From contig ML679960.1 of assembly GCA_007922225.1 (NCBI GenBank), positions 5,154,198-5,218,197 on the forward strand: a stretch of 64,000 bases of DNA, in the 5' to 3' direction. Made by a program: the position numbers and the translations under genes. A model generated the notes under the pieces. The model did not search any database and was not told the DNA's origin. It was given only the letters and a program-made list of their open reading frames with translations. The stretch is from Emydura subglobosa (lineage: Eukaryota > Chordata > Testudines > Chelidae). Positions 48,443 through 59,835 of the stretch are shown one piece after another. Position 1 is the first letter of the stretch; each line of letters starts with the position of its first letter.

Positions 48443-50370
48443 CAGGAGGTGGTGGATCTTATTGGTCTGTGGGAAGAAGAGTCTATACAGGCACAGCTCT
48501 GAACCAGCTGGAGAAATGTTGACATCTACGAAAAGATCATGTGGGGAATGGGGGGAAAGGGCTACATCCAGGACATGCTGCAGTGCCGCATGAAAATCAG
48601 AGAACTTTTGCAGGCATACCAGAAGAAAAGGGAGGTGAACAATTGTTTTGGATCTATGCCACAGTCATGAGGCTTCTACAATGAACTACATGCAATTCTT
48701 GACCACATCACTACCCCCAAAAGCAACGTGGATACTTCACAGGAGTAGGAGTCCTGGGCCACCTCAGGGAACAATGTGGAGGAGGTTTTGTATGAGGAAG
48801 AGGAAAAGGAGGTGAATGAGAGACAGGTGAGCAGGGGATCAATTCTCCCTGAGAATCAGGAGCTATTTTTAACTCCAGAGCAGTCTAGCCAGTCTCAGGA
48901 CAGCATTGTGGCTGAACATGATGTTGGGGAAGGCAACTCTGGTGAGTATGCAACTCCAATCAATCAAACTGTAGGGATTACATGCACTTGTATTTTATGT
49001 TTAATATGAAGAAAAAGTGAGATGCAGTGGGTATCTGATTCCCAGTGGCCACTCCAGCTATGCAGAAAGTGCCCCCTGGAAAAAGACTGTTTATGTGTGC
49101 AGGGATGGCCCAGGAATCCTCTATGGAGATCTACAGGAAATTTTCATGGAGGTACTCCGCAATCCCTTGCAGAAGGTTTCTGTGGAGGGCTGCTTTATTT
49201 TTTCCACCATGGTAGGACGCTTTCCCATGCCAATTCAGTATTAATTCTGCTGGCATCATTGCAGTACACAGCATAGCAGCACAAGGACCAGATCTGTACT
49301 CAAACACTTATAGCATCTGCTTCCTTGCTGCCTCTTTTACTCTCAGGAGACTGATATCACTTAGGGTGACCTAGGGGAGATGGTGGTAGTTTTCTTTGCA
49401 AGTGCTCATACCACAAACAATAGAGAATATGATTCCCCATCTTTGTGATTTGCGGGTCCCTCAATCTAACATGCTGGTGGTTTGGATGGCAGGGATTAGC
49501 ATTGACCTAAGATTCTGCAAGCCCCATGTGACTGCTACCAGTAGTGTTAAGGGAAGGGGCGGGGAAAGGAAGTTCCTTTGTTCTCCCGCAGCCATAGCCC
49601 CCCACTCCTGGAGCTGCCTCAGATAAAGACCACACTGGGATGCTCAATGCTGGTCTCCGATCTCCGTGTACCATCCAAGTTGCTAGGGGAGGGGGCATTG
49701 TCCACCTTCACACCTGTGCTCCAGATGTGGGTTGCCCACAAGTGCAGCATAGGCCCATTGCTCAGGCCCCTGGGCCATATTCACCATGATTGGACCAGCA
49801 AACCAGTTCCTTGAATAGCTAGGGACACTAATGATGTTTTGGTTGCACTTCAGTGGAATAAGGGGACTGAATTTTTAAATAGCAACTGTGTGCTAAACCC
49901 AGGGTATGCACTGACAGCAGTTGCCTTGGGATTTTTCATGCTTTACAGTGGAAAGCTTGGCCTTCCGCTCATCCTCCACACAGGCAGAAAAGCTTTCCCA
50001 GATTAGAAGACAGAAAAAGAGAATGTGTGATGACATGTTCAACGAGAGAATAAACCAACCTGGGAGAGCTGAAATGGAACAAAGAGCGTGAAGGATTTCA
50101 CTCTCTGAAAAACTGGACGTGGACATGGAGAGCAGGAGAGCAGTTCAGGAGCATGAGCATAGCACACAGGATGAGAGCTGTGGATTATGAAGGACCAATC
50201 AGACATGTTGTGGCATCTGATTGAGCTTCGGCAGAAAAAGCTTGAGGATAGACTCCCTTGGCAGCCCCTGCAGAAAATTGCCCTATTCCCCCCCTCCCTT
50301 CCCCAAATGTTCCAGGAGGCAGGGGTGTACAAAGGGGAGAGAAAACTGCACTCAACAGTGGGAAGAAGGT
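48443..50370 (+). pseudogene. Harbinger MYB/SANT-like DNA-binding gene (two exons, broken)
   Basis: In known Harbinger elements this protein escorts the transposase to the nucleus and to the ends. Exon 1 (48443-48941) reads QEVVDLIGLWEEES, then YEKIMWGMGGKGYIQDML and MKIRELLQAYQKKREV: the tri-helix MYB/SANT fold. In-frame stops at 48500 (TGA), 48668 (TGA) and 48746 (TAG). An acidic stretch (EEVLYEEEEKEV) follows. The donor GGTGAGT at 48941-48947 and an acceptor TTTTTCATGCTTTACAG ending at 49948 define an intron of about 1 kb. Exon 2 reads RRQKKRMCDDMF near 50010-50040 and LIELRQKKLEDRLPW near 50218-50262. The start codon is not found, and the coding end is not set. Confidence 0.65.
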
Positions 50371-50639
50371 ACTAAGAACAAAAGGTAGCCATTCAATTAT
50401 CTTTGATGGGCAAGATTTCTGTGCTTCTACAGACAAGCTGACTTGGTTTCTCCCCTCCCAATTTTATCACACCATTTCCCAAGGTTAAATTATTTTCCTG
50501 GTCTTTCAGTTTCTTTATGTTTGTGCAATGAAAGTCAATAATTTGAGAATGAAATGCTCTTTATTTATTCCAAGCATAAGTGGGAAAGGGAAGGTACGGG
50601 GAAACTGATGCAATGGAGGGAATAGTATGGAAAGGCACA

Positions 50640-51890
50640 ATGCAGATAAACAGTGCACATTACTGGGCATCATTACTAAAACGGGTTTTCAAAGCATCCC
50701 AAAGACACAGTGCTCCTCGCTGAGCTCTTCTTGCTGCCCTGGTATGTGGCTGCTCAAAATTAGCAGGCAGCCTATCCACCTCCTCTCCCCACCCCTGCAG
50801 AAAGTTCTCTCCCTCTGCCTCACAGATACTATGGAGCACACAGCAGGCAGTGATAACAATGGGGATTTTGCTTCCCCTGAGGTCTAATCTAGTAAGCAAA
50901 CTGCACCAGCGACCTTTTAAACATCCAAAGGCACATTCCACCACCATTCTGCACTTGCTCAGACTATTGTTGAACTGCTCAGGTGTCTGTGTATGTCTGT
51001 CCAGGTGTCTGGTGTATGGCTTCATGAGCCATGGGAGCAAGGGACAGGCTTGCTCTCCCAGGTTCACTACTAGCATTTCGACATCATCAGTGATTATTTT
51101 GCCATCTGGAAATAAAGTCCCTGATTGCAGCTTTCTGAACAGATCTGTATTCCTAAAGATGCACTATGCTCCTTTCCTGACCATCCCATGTTGATGTCAG
51201 TGAAATGCCCCCTATGATCCACCAGTGCTTGCAATACCATAGAAAAGTATCCCTTGTTATTTCTATACTCTTTGACAAGGTGGTCTGATGCCCAGATAGG
51301 GATATGCATGCCATCTATCGCCCCAGGACAGTTAGGGAACCCCATCATAGCAAAATCATCCATTATGTCCTGCACATTGTCCAGAGTCAATACTCTTCTT
51401 AGCAGAAGTCAATTAATGGCCCTGTACACTTGAATCACAACAGATCCCACGGTAGATTTACCCACTCCAAATTGATTCCCCAGTGACCAGTAGCACTCTG
51501 GCATTGCAAGCTTCCACACAGCGATTGCCACTCTCTTCTCATTTTAGTGTTGCGGCACGTCAGGGCTAGGGACAGCTCTGCACACAGTTCTTGGAAAATG
51601 GCCTTCTGCATTTAACAGTTCTGCAGCCACTGCTCATCATCCCATAACTGCATAACGATGCGATCCCACAAGTCAGCATTTGTTTCCTGGGACCAGAAAT
51701 GGTGCTCCAGGATCTGTCAGCAGCAACCGAGAATTATTTTGTTCTGTGGCTTGCAGCAGGGCTGCTTGAACAACATTGCGATGTTCTGCAGGGTGACTCC
51801 TGTCTCAGCTCTGGAAATACTGCAGGATAAGTCGCGAAGTGCTTGCAATGCTCACAAGAGTGCACAGCTGAGCAGGATCCATGATGTTCG
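50640..51890 (-). pseudogene. Harbinger DDE transposase (broken)
   Basis: DDE-type nuclease that cuts and moves the element; the same family gave rise to vertebrate HARBI1. On the minus strand the start-side text around 51890-51400 is out of frame in places. 51390-51094 holds the first catalytic motif (GAIDGMHIPI; Asp codon 51313-51315) and the second (VDHRGHFTDINMGWSGKEHSA). 51076-50660 has PLLPWLMKPYTRHL, then CRMVVECAFGCLKGRW with the catalytic Glu, and ends SNDAQ. Frameshift between 51094 and 51076 and several stops. The three catalytic residues are still present in the right order and spacing. Confidence 0.75.
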
Positions 51891-52136
51891 GTTTATGGTG
51901 TACACGTGACTAAACCAGCCTTTTAGAAAAAGGTGCAAAAAAGTATACGTTGTTTGCGCTGAAGTCAGGGTAGGCAGAGAGGAAGGAAACGGCATCATTG
52001 GAGGTTGAAGCCATGTTCCCTTTCCCCCGTGACAATGTTTTGGTCCCATGAGGCATTGCAATCCCTTCCCCAAACTCCCCATGGGTATTTGCACTGTGGG
52101 ATAGCTAGCTACGGCACATTGCTTTCTTCATTGATG

Positions 52137-52262
52137 CAGGGTAACATCCTCTGGGATTGCCCACCAAGGGGTTTCCACATTCCACTTTCTATCTCCTCTA
52201 TCTGTTGCTGGATAAGGTTAGCTATAGGTCTTAAAGGTTCCTTGGTTCTTGCAACCCAATCA
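52137..52262. other. Short stretch between Harbinger and LTR fragment
   Basis: Sequence of about 125 bp before the LTR fragment. Not similar to the polypurine-containing flank of the other LTR copy, and no motif. Confidence 0.3.
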
Positions 52263-52392
52263 TGTAGTAGAAAGAGAGCCTGAGACAGGAGGCTTTATAT
52301 AAGAGGCCTGGTATGAGGCCTAAGGCCTGAACTAAAGTAGTCAGACATTGCTGATATAAAGCAAAGTTAGCAAAAAGTCAGGCCCTGTTACA
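52263..52392 (+). mobile_element. ERV LTR start fragment, inverted relative to the other copy
   Basis: TGTAGTAGAAAGAGAGCCTGAG through GGCCCTGTTACA matches the first ~148 bp of the LTR that starts at 47613 on the minus strand, with the latter having a 17-18 bp insertion. It starts exactly at the LTR's TG, so the left edge is an original LTR boundary, and it breaks off after 130 bp. A TTTATATAAG word inside is present in this copy. Confidence 0.75.
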
Positions 52393-52711
52393 GCATGGAG
52401 GGCAGGGAGTGGGGGATGTGAGACCCTATACCACCTATGTACTAATAGGCCTAGTTTTGTTTGTTACAAAGCTGCCCAGGACTGTAATCTTTTTCACATT
52501 TATACCTTATACTTGCATTAAAATCCATCAGACTGGGGAGATATATTAGACTGGCAACCAAGAAGCTAGTCATTTTACTATACAATCCTACACCTCCATA
52601 TCATACCTTGATATCAGTGGGTCTATCTAGAATATTTAATTTAACAATATTGTCAGCCAACAGATTAATGACTAAGGGCTGCACACAACCAGACAGAGCT
52701 CCCAGAGGGCA
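52393..52711. other. Short non-coding stretch
   Basis: Nothing recognised. Confidence 0.3.
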
Positions 52712-53350
52712 TCCACACATTAAATACTGTGTGCAGTTTCGGTCACCCCATCTCAAAAGAGATATGTTAGAGTTGGAAACAGTACAGAGAAGGGCAACAA
52801 AAAAAAAGATCTGGGTATGGAACAGCTTTCGCATTAGGAGAGGTTAAAAAAGCTGGGACTGTTCATCTTCATAAAGAGACGTCAAAGGGGGTATATGATA
52901 TAGTTCTATAAAATCATGAATGGTGTAGAGAAAAAAAATTTTTTATCCCTTCACCTAACACAAGAACCAGGTGTCACCCAGTTAAATTAATCGACAACAG
53001 ATATAAAGCCAACAAAAGGAAGTACTTCTTCACACAGTGCATAGTCAACCTGTGGAACTTGCCAGAGGATGTTGAGAAGGCCAAAAGTATAACTGGGTTC
53101 AAAAAATAAATAGATAAGTTCATGGAAGATACGTACATCAATGGCTATTAGCCAAGATAAGCAAGGATGCAACTCCATGCTCTGGTGTCCTTAAACCTCT
53201 GACTGCCAAATGCTACAGGGGTTGGATAATTAATTACCCGATTCTGTTCACTCTCTCTGAAGCATCTGGCATTGACCGCTGTTGGAAGACAGAATGCTGG
53301 GCTAGATAGACCATTGGTCTGACCCAGTATGGCCATTGTTATGTTCTTAA
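52712..53350 (+). mobile_element. CR1 LINE 3' end, plus strand
   Basis: Starts with TGTGTGCAGTTTCGGTCACCCCATCTCAAAAGAGATATG, runs through a C-terminal reading (SLHTVHSQPVELARGC, mirrored by KKYFFTQ-like CR1 wording), and ends with the 3' untranslated part TGGGCTAGATAGACCATTGGTCTGACCCAGTATGGCCATTGTTATGTTCTTAA, the standard CR1 3' end. Same subfamily as 44616-46720 but opposite strand and shorter. Confidence 0.8.
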
Positions 53351-56300
53351 AGGGAATTTGTGTGTACAGATCAGGAGACCTTAGAATCCTATTCTATCTT
53401 TTTTCCTTTGTCTTCTCATAATATTAGAAGATTCCCTCACTTGATTATACCCTCACTTGCTCTTCTTAGATTGAGTGTGATGAAATTTCATGGAAGCATT
53501 CACACATCAAATGAGTTCTGCCAATTGATACTAAGTATCAATCCAAAATTCCATCTCAGACCATCTATTCATGACACTTTCTCTGTTCCTTATCCCAAAA
53601 AAAGATGCCAACTGACAGCCAAAATTATGTGCCTTCTGTCATGCTGGAGTTTGAATCCAGATACTTCATTAGTCTGGGCAGCATGGCTTGGTAAAGACTG
53701 GAAACTCTGCCTGGATTGCCCAATTACTAAGTATAGAATTTACACACCGCTGTTCTGTGGTGCTGGATCAAAGAACAGTACAGAGAACATGAATCTAAAA
53801 ATCTAAGTAGTAGTTTTTTTACAGGGTCAGTTCTGGCTCACTTTAATAAAACAAACAGTCCAATCAGAGTACAAATATTGTCCTACTTAACAAATGGTAA
53901 TTGGCCATATACTTAAAAACGTATTATAATTAAGATGCATACTTAAAGTTGCAGGTAGAACTATAGCTTTGGCATTTTCTGACTTCATAATTATTTATCT
54001 TTAAGAAAAAAATATATCTATCTATAACATGCAGCTCTTTGATTAAATAAAAGCTGAACCTTATATCCATGCACCTTAAAGAGTCTACAAGGTGGGGCTT
54101 CTTCTGGAGAACTTTAGGAAGTGTGTGATTCAGGGCTTGATCTAGTGCTCACTGAAATCAATGGAAAGGTCCCAGAGATTTCAATGGTCTTTGGATCAGA
54201 CAATAAATGAGACAAAGGCTCTTGTAGTGGCTCTCTCTTTTTTTACAACTAGCACCACAGTGGCAAGGCCTAGATAGCTGTATTTTGGGAAATAGTCCTC
54301 ACTGAGGAGAAATGCTTTCAAGTTTTATTTTGATTTGACTGATTTATGAGCCTTTGGAAACTAGACTTTGGGCATATACTGTGCAGTTGGTATTCTAAGC
54401 ATTTTTATACAACATTCACAATGAAGATATATGCATAGTGAATAACTTGTGGGACTGCTACTTACAGTGGGGAGCAGTGAGGTGGCTAAGCTCCCCTGTG
54501 ATCCACAACACTCACACTGAACACTGTAAGCAACTAAATTCACTCCAGGCCTAAATTTGCATTATAAAAGTTCCCTAGGTGCTTAAGTTTTTGCCTCTGG
54601 ACATTCCTACTGCTGCCTCATTCTAGCCATCCAGACACTTAGCCCCAGAATGAGCCGGTGGAAGGTAGGTGTTCACCTGTCTATTTTTTCTGCAAGGCCC
54701 AGTGAGGTAGGCATGCTCAGAGGCCGCCTACCAGATTGGGTCCCTTTCAAAATCTGATGGCTGGAGGAGATGCCTGCCTTATAAATGTAAGCCTAAGGGT
54801 TAGAGCACTCAGTTGGGCTGTGAAGGGGAGTCTCCTTTCTCCCTCTCAGACAGAGAGGATACAGCATTCAAACCACTGTGCTAGAAGTCAAGATGGCAAC
54901 CAGTCCCAATTCCACTTCCTCTTCCTCTTCCAGTGGTTGTGTGGAATGAGGCAGACATTCTCACAAAAAATTACTTAAGCTGCCTGACTCCAGAAGAGGG
55001 GCATCCAGTTGTGCATCTCTAGCAGAGACAGGTACTTCCCTGTAGTTTGGACTTCAGTACCTACCCTCATTGAACTTCTCCCATTGGTTAAGGTACGCGA
55101 CTCCGTCCTACCATGCTGACTTTTGTGGATCACATTCTAAGGTGTCTGTCTCTGCCTTTTCATTGTAAATAGAGCCTGGGCACCTAACTCAGGCTTTGTG
55201 AGTCACAGTGTTGTTCCTGTGACTTTTCTAAGCACCTAAAAGATAGGTGTTGTGCTGCTCAGTGTCAAAGCCTAACTCCCTTTGTGAATCCTGACATATT
55301 TTGCTCATTCGAATGGAGCTATACACAGAAGTGCTCCCCAACGTAAGCATTCTGCAATTGCTGTGAGCATTAAAAACCTCCCATAAATTTCACTGGATGT
55401 TTTGTGCATACATACAAAATACATGAAAGCCTTCTAGTTGCATGCATACACAACAGAGCAATGCAAAATATTTCCTCTCAGTACTTGCAAATTTCAGGAT
55501 GAAATCTTCCCACATTCTCTAGTAAACATAGCTTTTTCAACAAAAAGAACCAGGTTTTACTCTCTAAAGGAAATCAAGGATTTCATTAATTTTCCCCAGT
55601 GACAAATTCACAATTTTTCCCAGCAAAACTGTGTTTTCTACTTGTGAAATTTGCCTTTCATTTACATGAAAAATTTGATGCAAGAACAAATGTGTGAGAG
55701 AACTCTTGAAAACACACGACTGAGGAGCTGGCTAATGTTTTTCTCCAGAGGATATGGGTATTTTTGGTATTTCCCTAGTGTCCTGTACCTGATTTTCTAA
55801 GATATACAGCAGCGCACTCTAAGCCTCATCCTGGTCATTCTGCTGTTAAGGAAAATATTGGCATTGACTCATTGGGATCAGATTCTGGCCCCTTTATAAT
55901 AGAGGGCAGGATCCCATCTTTTTACCTTGTTTTCAGAGCTCTCCCAAACACATCAATCATCCATCAATGAAAACAAATAGTGAAATAAATGATAATTCAT
56001 ATTCACTTTGATGTTCTACCAGCATTCCAATATTAACACCAAGAATCAATATAGAGATGTTTGATTAGCTCGTTTTAAAAATAAAACTGGATGAACCACT
56101 TTCACACAAATGCTTTGACAAAAGGGAGGCTACTAGTTTGTTTACAGGTCAAACAATATTTAGCTAATCATAGTTAATGATTAAAGTCCAGGGATTTATG
56201 GGTAACTATAAAGTGATATTTTTTCACTTATTGGTGTATTTTCTGCATTCTCCTGTGATATTCAGTGTATATTTCAGGTACACTGAATTAGTATTTTAGT

Positions 56301-56493
56301 ATTGATGAATTTGTATTCATACAGATGCGTTTTTCATAATGAAATGTCTACCACTGTTAAAACTGCTGGGAAATCTCTTGATGGTGTTTTAGCAAAATGG
56401 ATAATTTTTAAAGGTGTCTTATGCTCAATGATGACATTCACCACATCACTCAACTCTTTTACCAGGATTCTTGGGAATCAATTTTTCATTGAT
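53351..56493. other. Non-coding stretch
   Basis: No gene. The 148-residue frame 53360-53806 is the longest here; it has no domain, no Kozak or splice context, and reads through AT-rich DNA, so I do not call it. A possible repeat at 54545-55290 is listed separately. A common sauropsid phrase (GCTTGATCTAGTGCTCACTGAAATCAATGG) is at about 54135. Confidence 0.35.
54545..55290. repeat. Possible unclassified interspersed repeat
   Basis: The segment repeats a CACCTAACT/AGGTGCTTA type wording on both strands (near 54577, 54665, 55195, 55230) and is rich in AGGCC-like words compared with its flanks. An inner phrase (TTAGAGCACTCAGTTGGGCTG) resembles a tRNA-derived SINE head. Ends and class not fixed. 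Confidence 0.25.
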
Positions 56494-56640
56494 TTCATAG
56501 ATTCATATATTTGAAGGCCAGAAGAGGCCATTATGATCATCTATCCTGACCTCCTGCATAACACAAGCTATGCAACCTCACCTAGTGATTCTGCATCAAA
56601 CCCATAATTTCTGAATTTCTTGTCTTGTTGTACTATGCAG
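56494..56640 (-). mobile_element. CR1 3' end fragment
   Basis: TTCATAGATTCATATATTTGAAGGCCAGAAGAGGCCATTATGATCATC... then CTCCTGCATAACACAAGC is the complement of the CR1 3' end. Short truncated copy. Confidence 0.65.
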
Positions 56641-57499
56641 AATATTTTAAAGGTAATGAAGCAATGATTGTTCCAGTCCAGGGTAGACAAAGTGGGAGGG
56701 GAGTAAGTTTCAAAGACTGTTAATAGCAAGGAATGGTTTCAAACCAAAAAGGTGTGGAAGACAAACTCTGAAGAAACACTTGTCAGACTCATATACAAAC
56801 ACTATAAACAGACAGTTCCTCCATAACCCTCAAAGTCAAGTGCTAAGGCTGTGTGTATCCTTGAGCAGTCCTTATGCTTCTTTAATGAAACAGCTAGGAA
56901 TAAATCTTGCTCCTGCAGATGTGTGCGGGGTAGGAGAAATGCTTAATCTTTAAACTGAAATTTACCTTGGACATTGTGAAGGATCATTATCAGAATTATT
57001 AAGAGGCTTCTTCAAAAGAAAGCTATCCTTTTCTCTCTCCTCCGCTTTTACACATAGGAATATATACCCATTGGCTGGTTTTCCAAAGTGCAGAGTTAAC
57101 AACAAATGTATAGTTGCTACAGTATTATAGAGTAGATCCCTAAATTTAGATATAGGAAAGACTAATTAGTAACACTGGAGAGAGAGTTTTCATATAACTT
57201 CATGTTTTGTGAATGTATTATTTGGTTTTCATTTTAACAAGATCATTGTTCCAAGGAGAGGAACAACTAGAGAGACTGGATCAGAAGAAGGAGAGAGGAA
57301 GTGTAGAGAACGGTAGCATTCTGATAAACAGATTACTTAAAGTGTCTCTAATTTGCACAATATCTAGAGAATAAAGAAAGAAGTAATCATTTTAGCACTT
57401 TATTAAAATATTTTTGAAGAGCTTGTCCAAAAAAGCCAGGGGGAGGATCTAGAGAATGTGAAGTAATGGAGAAAGTTACTGACTAAAAAACACCACTAC

Positions 57500-57533
<34 letters not shown>

Positions 57534-59599
57534 AATTCACAAAAGCCCCCTAACAACTATTCACTTCTAATTATTCCCATATCTTTAGTAAGTAGAAATA
57601 TTATTAGAATAGTTTATTCTCCAGAAAGAATATAAATGAATGAAAAAAGTTACTCTATTAGGAGGCTTTCAGAATAGAATTTCTGGCACTTGTGTTCCAT
57701 GTCAGAAATGGGAGATAGGAAGTTAGGTCCTGCTCCAGTATGACTCCATGTGGGTGCTAAAGGTCTGCCTGCATGGAACTCATTGCGGGATTATGACCTC
57801 AAGACTCAGCCCTGCAAAGACTTAGGCTCCAAGCCTGCAGCTGATCTGTGTGGATGCAAGGGTTCATCCTCATGAAATCAACTGCAGGATAAAGGTCTTA
57901 ATTATTTGTGTATTCTTATTAACTTAAATGTGACTACTCCTGTAGGCAATACTCATGTTGGTAAGTCTTTACAGAACTTGGTCCTTTTTCATGATCATTT
58001 AAGACTTAAAAAAAAACCCCAAAAACCCACAAACACCTTTAAGGCATTTCAAAGAGAAATGGGACACCATGCTAAGTAAACTCATGTTAGATGAATTGTT
58101 AGCTAAAGGGAACAATAAAGTGAACTTGGTCTATATAAGCCATTATAACCATATTCCAATGTCACTGATTCAGCCTAGTTAGGTAATGACTAAGTTATTC
58201 CATGTGACGGACTTTTAGTAATATATGAAAAATGAGTTGGATCTTCCCAATCCAGTTCCTGCATGGATAGGCATCCTCATCAAATAAACACACCATCTGA
58301 AGAGGCACTAACTAGCCCTCTGGCTAGCAACTCAGCAGAGAAGGTGAGAGTTTGAGTAGACATAGGAAGTGAATTATCATTTTATCCCTAGTGATGATCT
58401 CTCTAGGGAAGGAAGAGATGTATCAGTGAGACAGAGGGCCCGGAGATTCTGAGCATCTGTAAACTATCATAACCCCTTTCACTGTAGTTATGACAATTCA
58501 CACCAGCTGAGAATCTGAGGAAAAAAAAAAAAAAGAAAAATTTGTATGTGTTATTAACTTATGTTTCTAGTAGTAGCTTTCCATATCTCTCTGTATTCAT
58601 AGGACATCAGCTAACATTAAAAAATGTTAATTATAAAATGTTAAATTCATACAATAAGGCATTGTGAATTTTCATTCTGAACTTAGGTCATTAGCTCAGG
58701 TGCACACCTTTAGGGCCTGATCTTCACTGCTTTGCTCTTTTCATAATTATTTACATTTGTTGTGGCAAGGGCAACCTATTCTGCCCTTCCATGAGTCCTG
58801 CACCCTTTTCAGCTATGTAATGATATAGCTAGGTGGGAGCAAGGGAGGTGGTCCCACCCTCTGCCCCAGGCCCCATCACAGGGACCATGTAAAGAGTAGC
58901 CTCAACTGCTTAGTCTATGAGCTATTGCCTTCTCTGGGTCACCTGTCTTTGGCCCCACTGCTCATAGTTTGCTTCCTGGAACAAAGGGAGGGAGGAATCC
59001 TCCCTCAGGCAACAATGATTCCTCCAAGCCCTGTAACTACTCTGCCTCCTAGCACTCTTTCAGAGCCACCCCCCACATCTGCCTGGATGGGAGGCTTTTA
59101 ACTGCCGGGGCAAACTCCCTGATTTGCCTCAGCTGGCCTAATTGGCCTAATTGCCCTGGAGTATCCCCAGCTGAATCACCCAGGGAACAAGGATTTGTTA
59201 CTCCTGGGGCTAATATAGATACCCTCCACTACTCTCCTATAGCCATCAGGTTTGGTCTTCTCACAGTGTGTAGAGCATGGCTGTTCAGATCTGGTAATAT
59301 CATTCAGTTTTCATACAGATAAATGACTAGACAAACAATCTCTTGAAGTATAGGCCTTCAGGTTTGATATTATACCACTGAAGTCAAGAGGGAACACACA
59401 AGTGCATTACCCCAGTAGATAAGTGTTATCCAAACTGAGCCTTTGAGATTCACAACAATCTGGTTTCTGCTTTTGCCTTGCTTCAGAGGGGAAGTTACTA
59501 TTACCAGAATTCCCCTTCCACCATGGCACCAATACTCTTACTAGCTCAGTGGATGGGGGAGGAGGGAAGTTGAGCAGAGCCTCAACTCCAGTGTAGGAG
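56641..59599. other. Non-coding stretch with (CA)n
   Basis: A (CA)n microsatellite at about 57500-57527 and poly(A) at about 58518-58535. The block 58840-59260 is GC-richer and contains GGCCTAATTGGCCTAATTG; it may be part of an LTR-type repeat but I could not set ends. A common repeat wording (TGACTACTCCTGTAGG) lies near 57930. Confidence 0.35.
57500..57527. repeat. (CA)n microsatellite
   Basis: About 14 uninterrupted AC units. Likely polymorphic. Confidence 0.9.
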
Positions 59600-59835
59600 T
59601 AGGAGTGTTGGTGGTGTGAGGGTGCTGCTTTGCTCTCATAGGCAGATGTGCAGCAAGGATCACAATTTATGGCTTCCCTTATATCTATCTGGGTTCCTGT
59701 CTTGCTTTCTAAACTGGTAGGAGTGTTGGTGGTGTGAGGGTGCTGCTTTGCTCTCATAGGCAGATGTGCAGCAAGGATCACAATTTATGGCTTCCCTTAT
59801 ATCTATCTGGGTTCCTGTCTTGCTTTCTAAACTGG
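59600..59835. repeat. Perfect 118-bp tandem duplication
   Basis: Copy 1 is 59600-59717 and copy 2 is 59718-59835. Both begin TAGGAGTGTTGGTGG and end TTTCTAAACTGG; I compared them base by base and found no difference. The unit has no known repeat features. Minus-strand frames 59407-59781 and 59660-59851 repeat the same peptide text because of it. Confidence 0.9.

Larger units (their letters stand above)
48051..52136. mobile_element. PIF/Harbinger DNA transposon, two genes, right end lost
   Basis: The left end fits the superfamily: TAA (a TWA target duplication) at 48051-48053, then the terminal repeat GGGTTGGTTTACACTAAAAAC. Inside are a plus-strand MYB/SANT-like gene (48443-50370) and a minus-strand DDE transposase (50640-51890), converging. 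The right end reads GTGGGATAGCTAGCTACGGCACATTG near 52099, where other family members have matching wording, but the terminal repeat is missing, so the right tip is cut or eroded. Both genes have stops, so the copy is inactive. Confidence 0.75.

Noticed and set aside
52137..52262. Retroviral env or pol text before the right LTR fragment
   Set aside because: A readable minus-strand phrase exists for about 35 residues but it points away from the LTR sense and matches no motif I can name.
47466..52393. Long terminal inverted repeats of one 4.9-kb DNA transposon
   Set aside because: The ends turned out to be ERV LTR starts (polypurine tract, TATA, AATAAA), and the Harbinger has its own TWA/terminal repeat at 48051, so they are not its ends.
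53360..53806. 148-residue open frame
   Set aside because: Longest plain frame outside repeats, but no domain, no splice context and AT-driven composition; consistent with chance.
59407..59781. 124-residue minus-strand frame with an internal peptide repeat
   Set aside because: The repeat comes from the 118-bp tandem duplication; 118 is not a multiple of 3 and nothing else supports coding.
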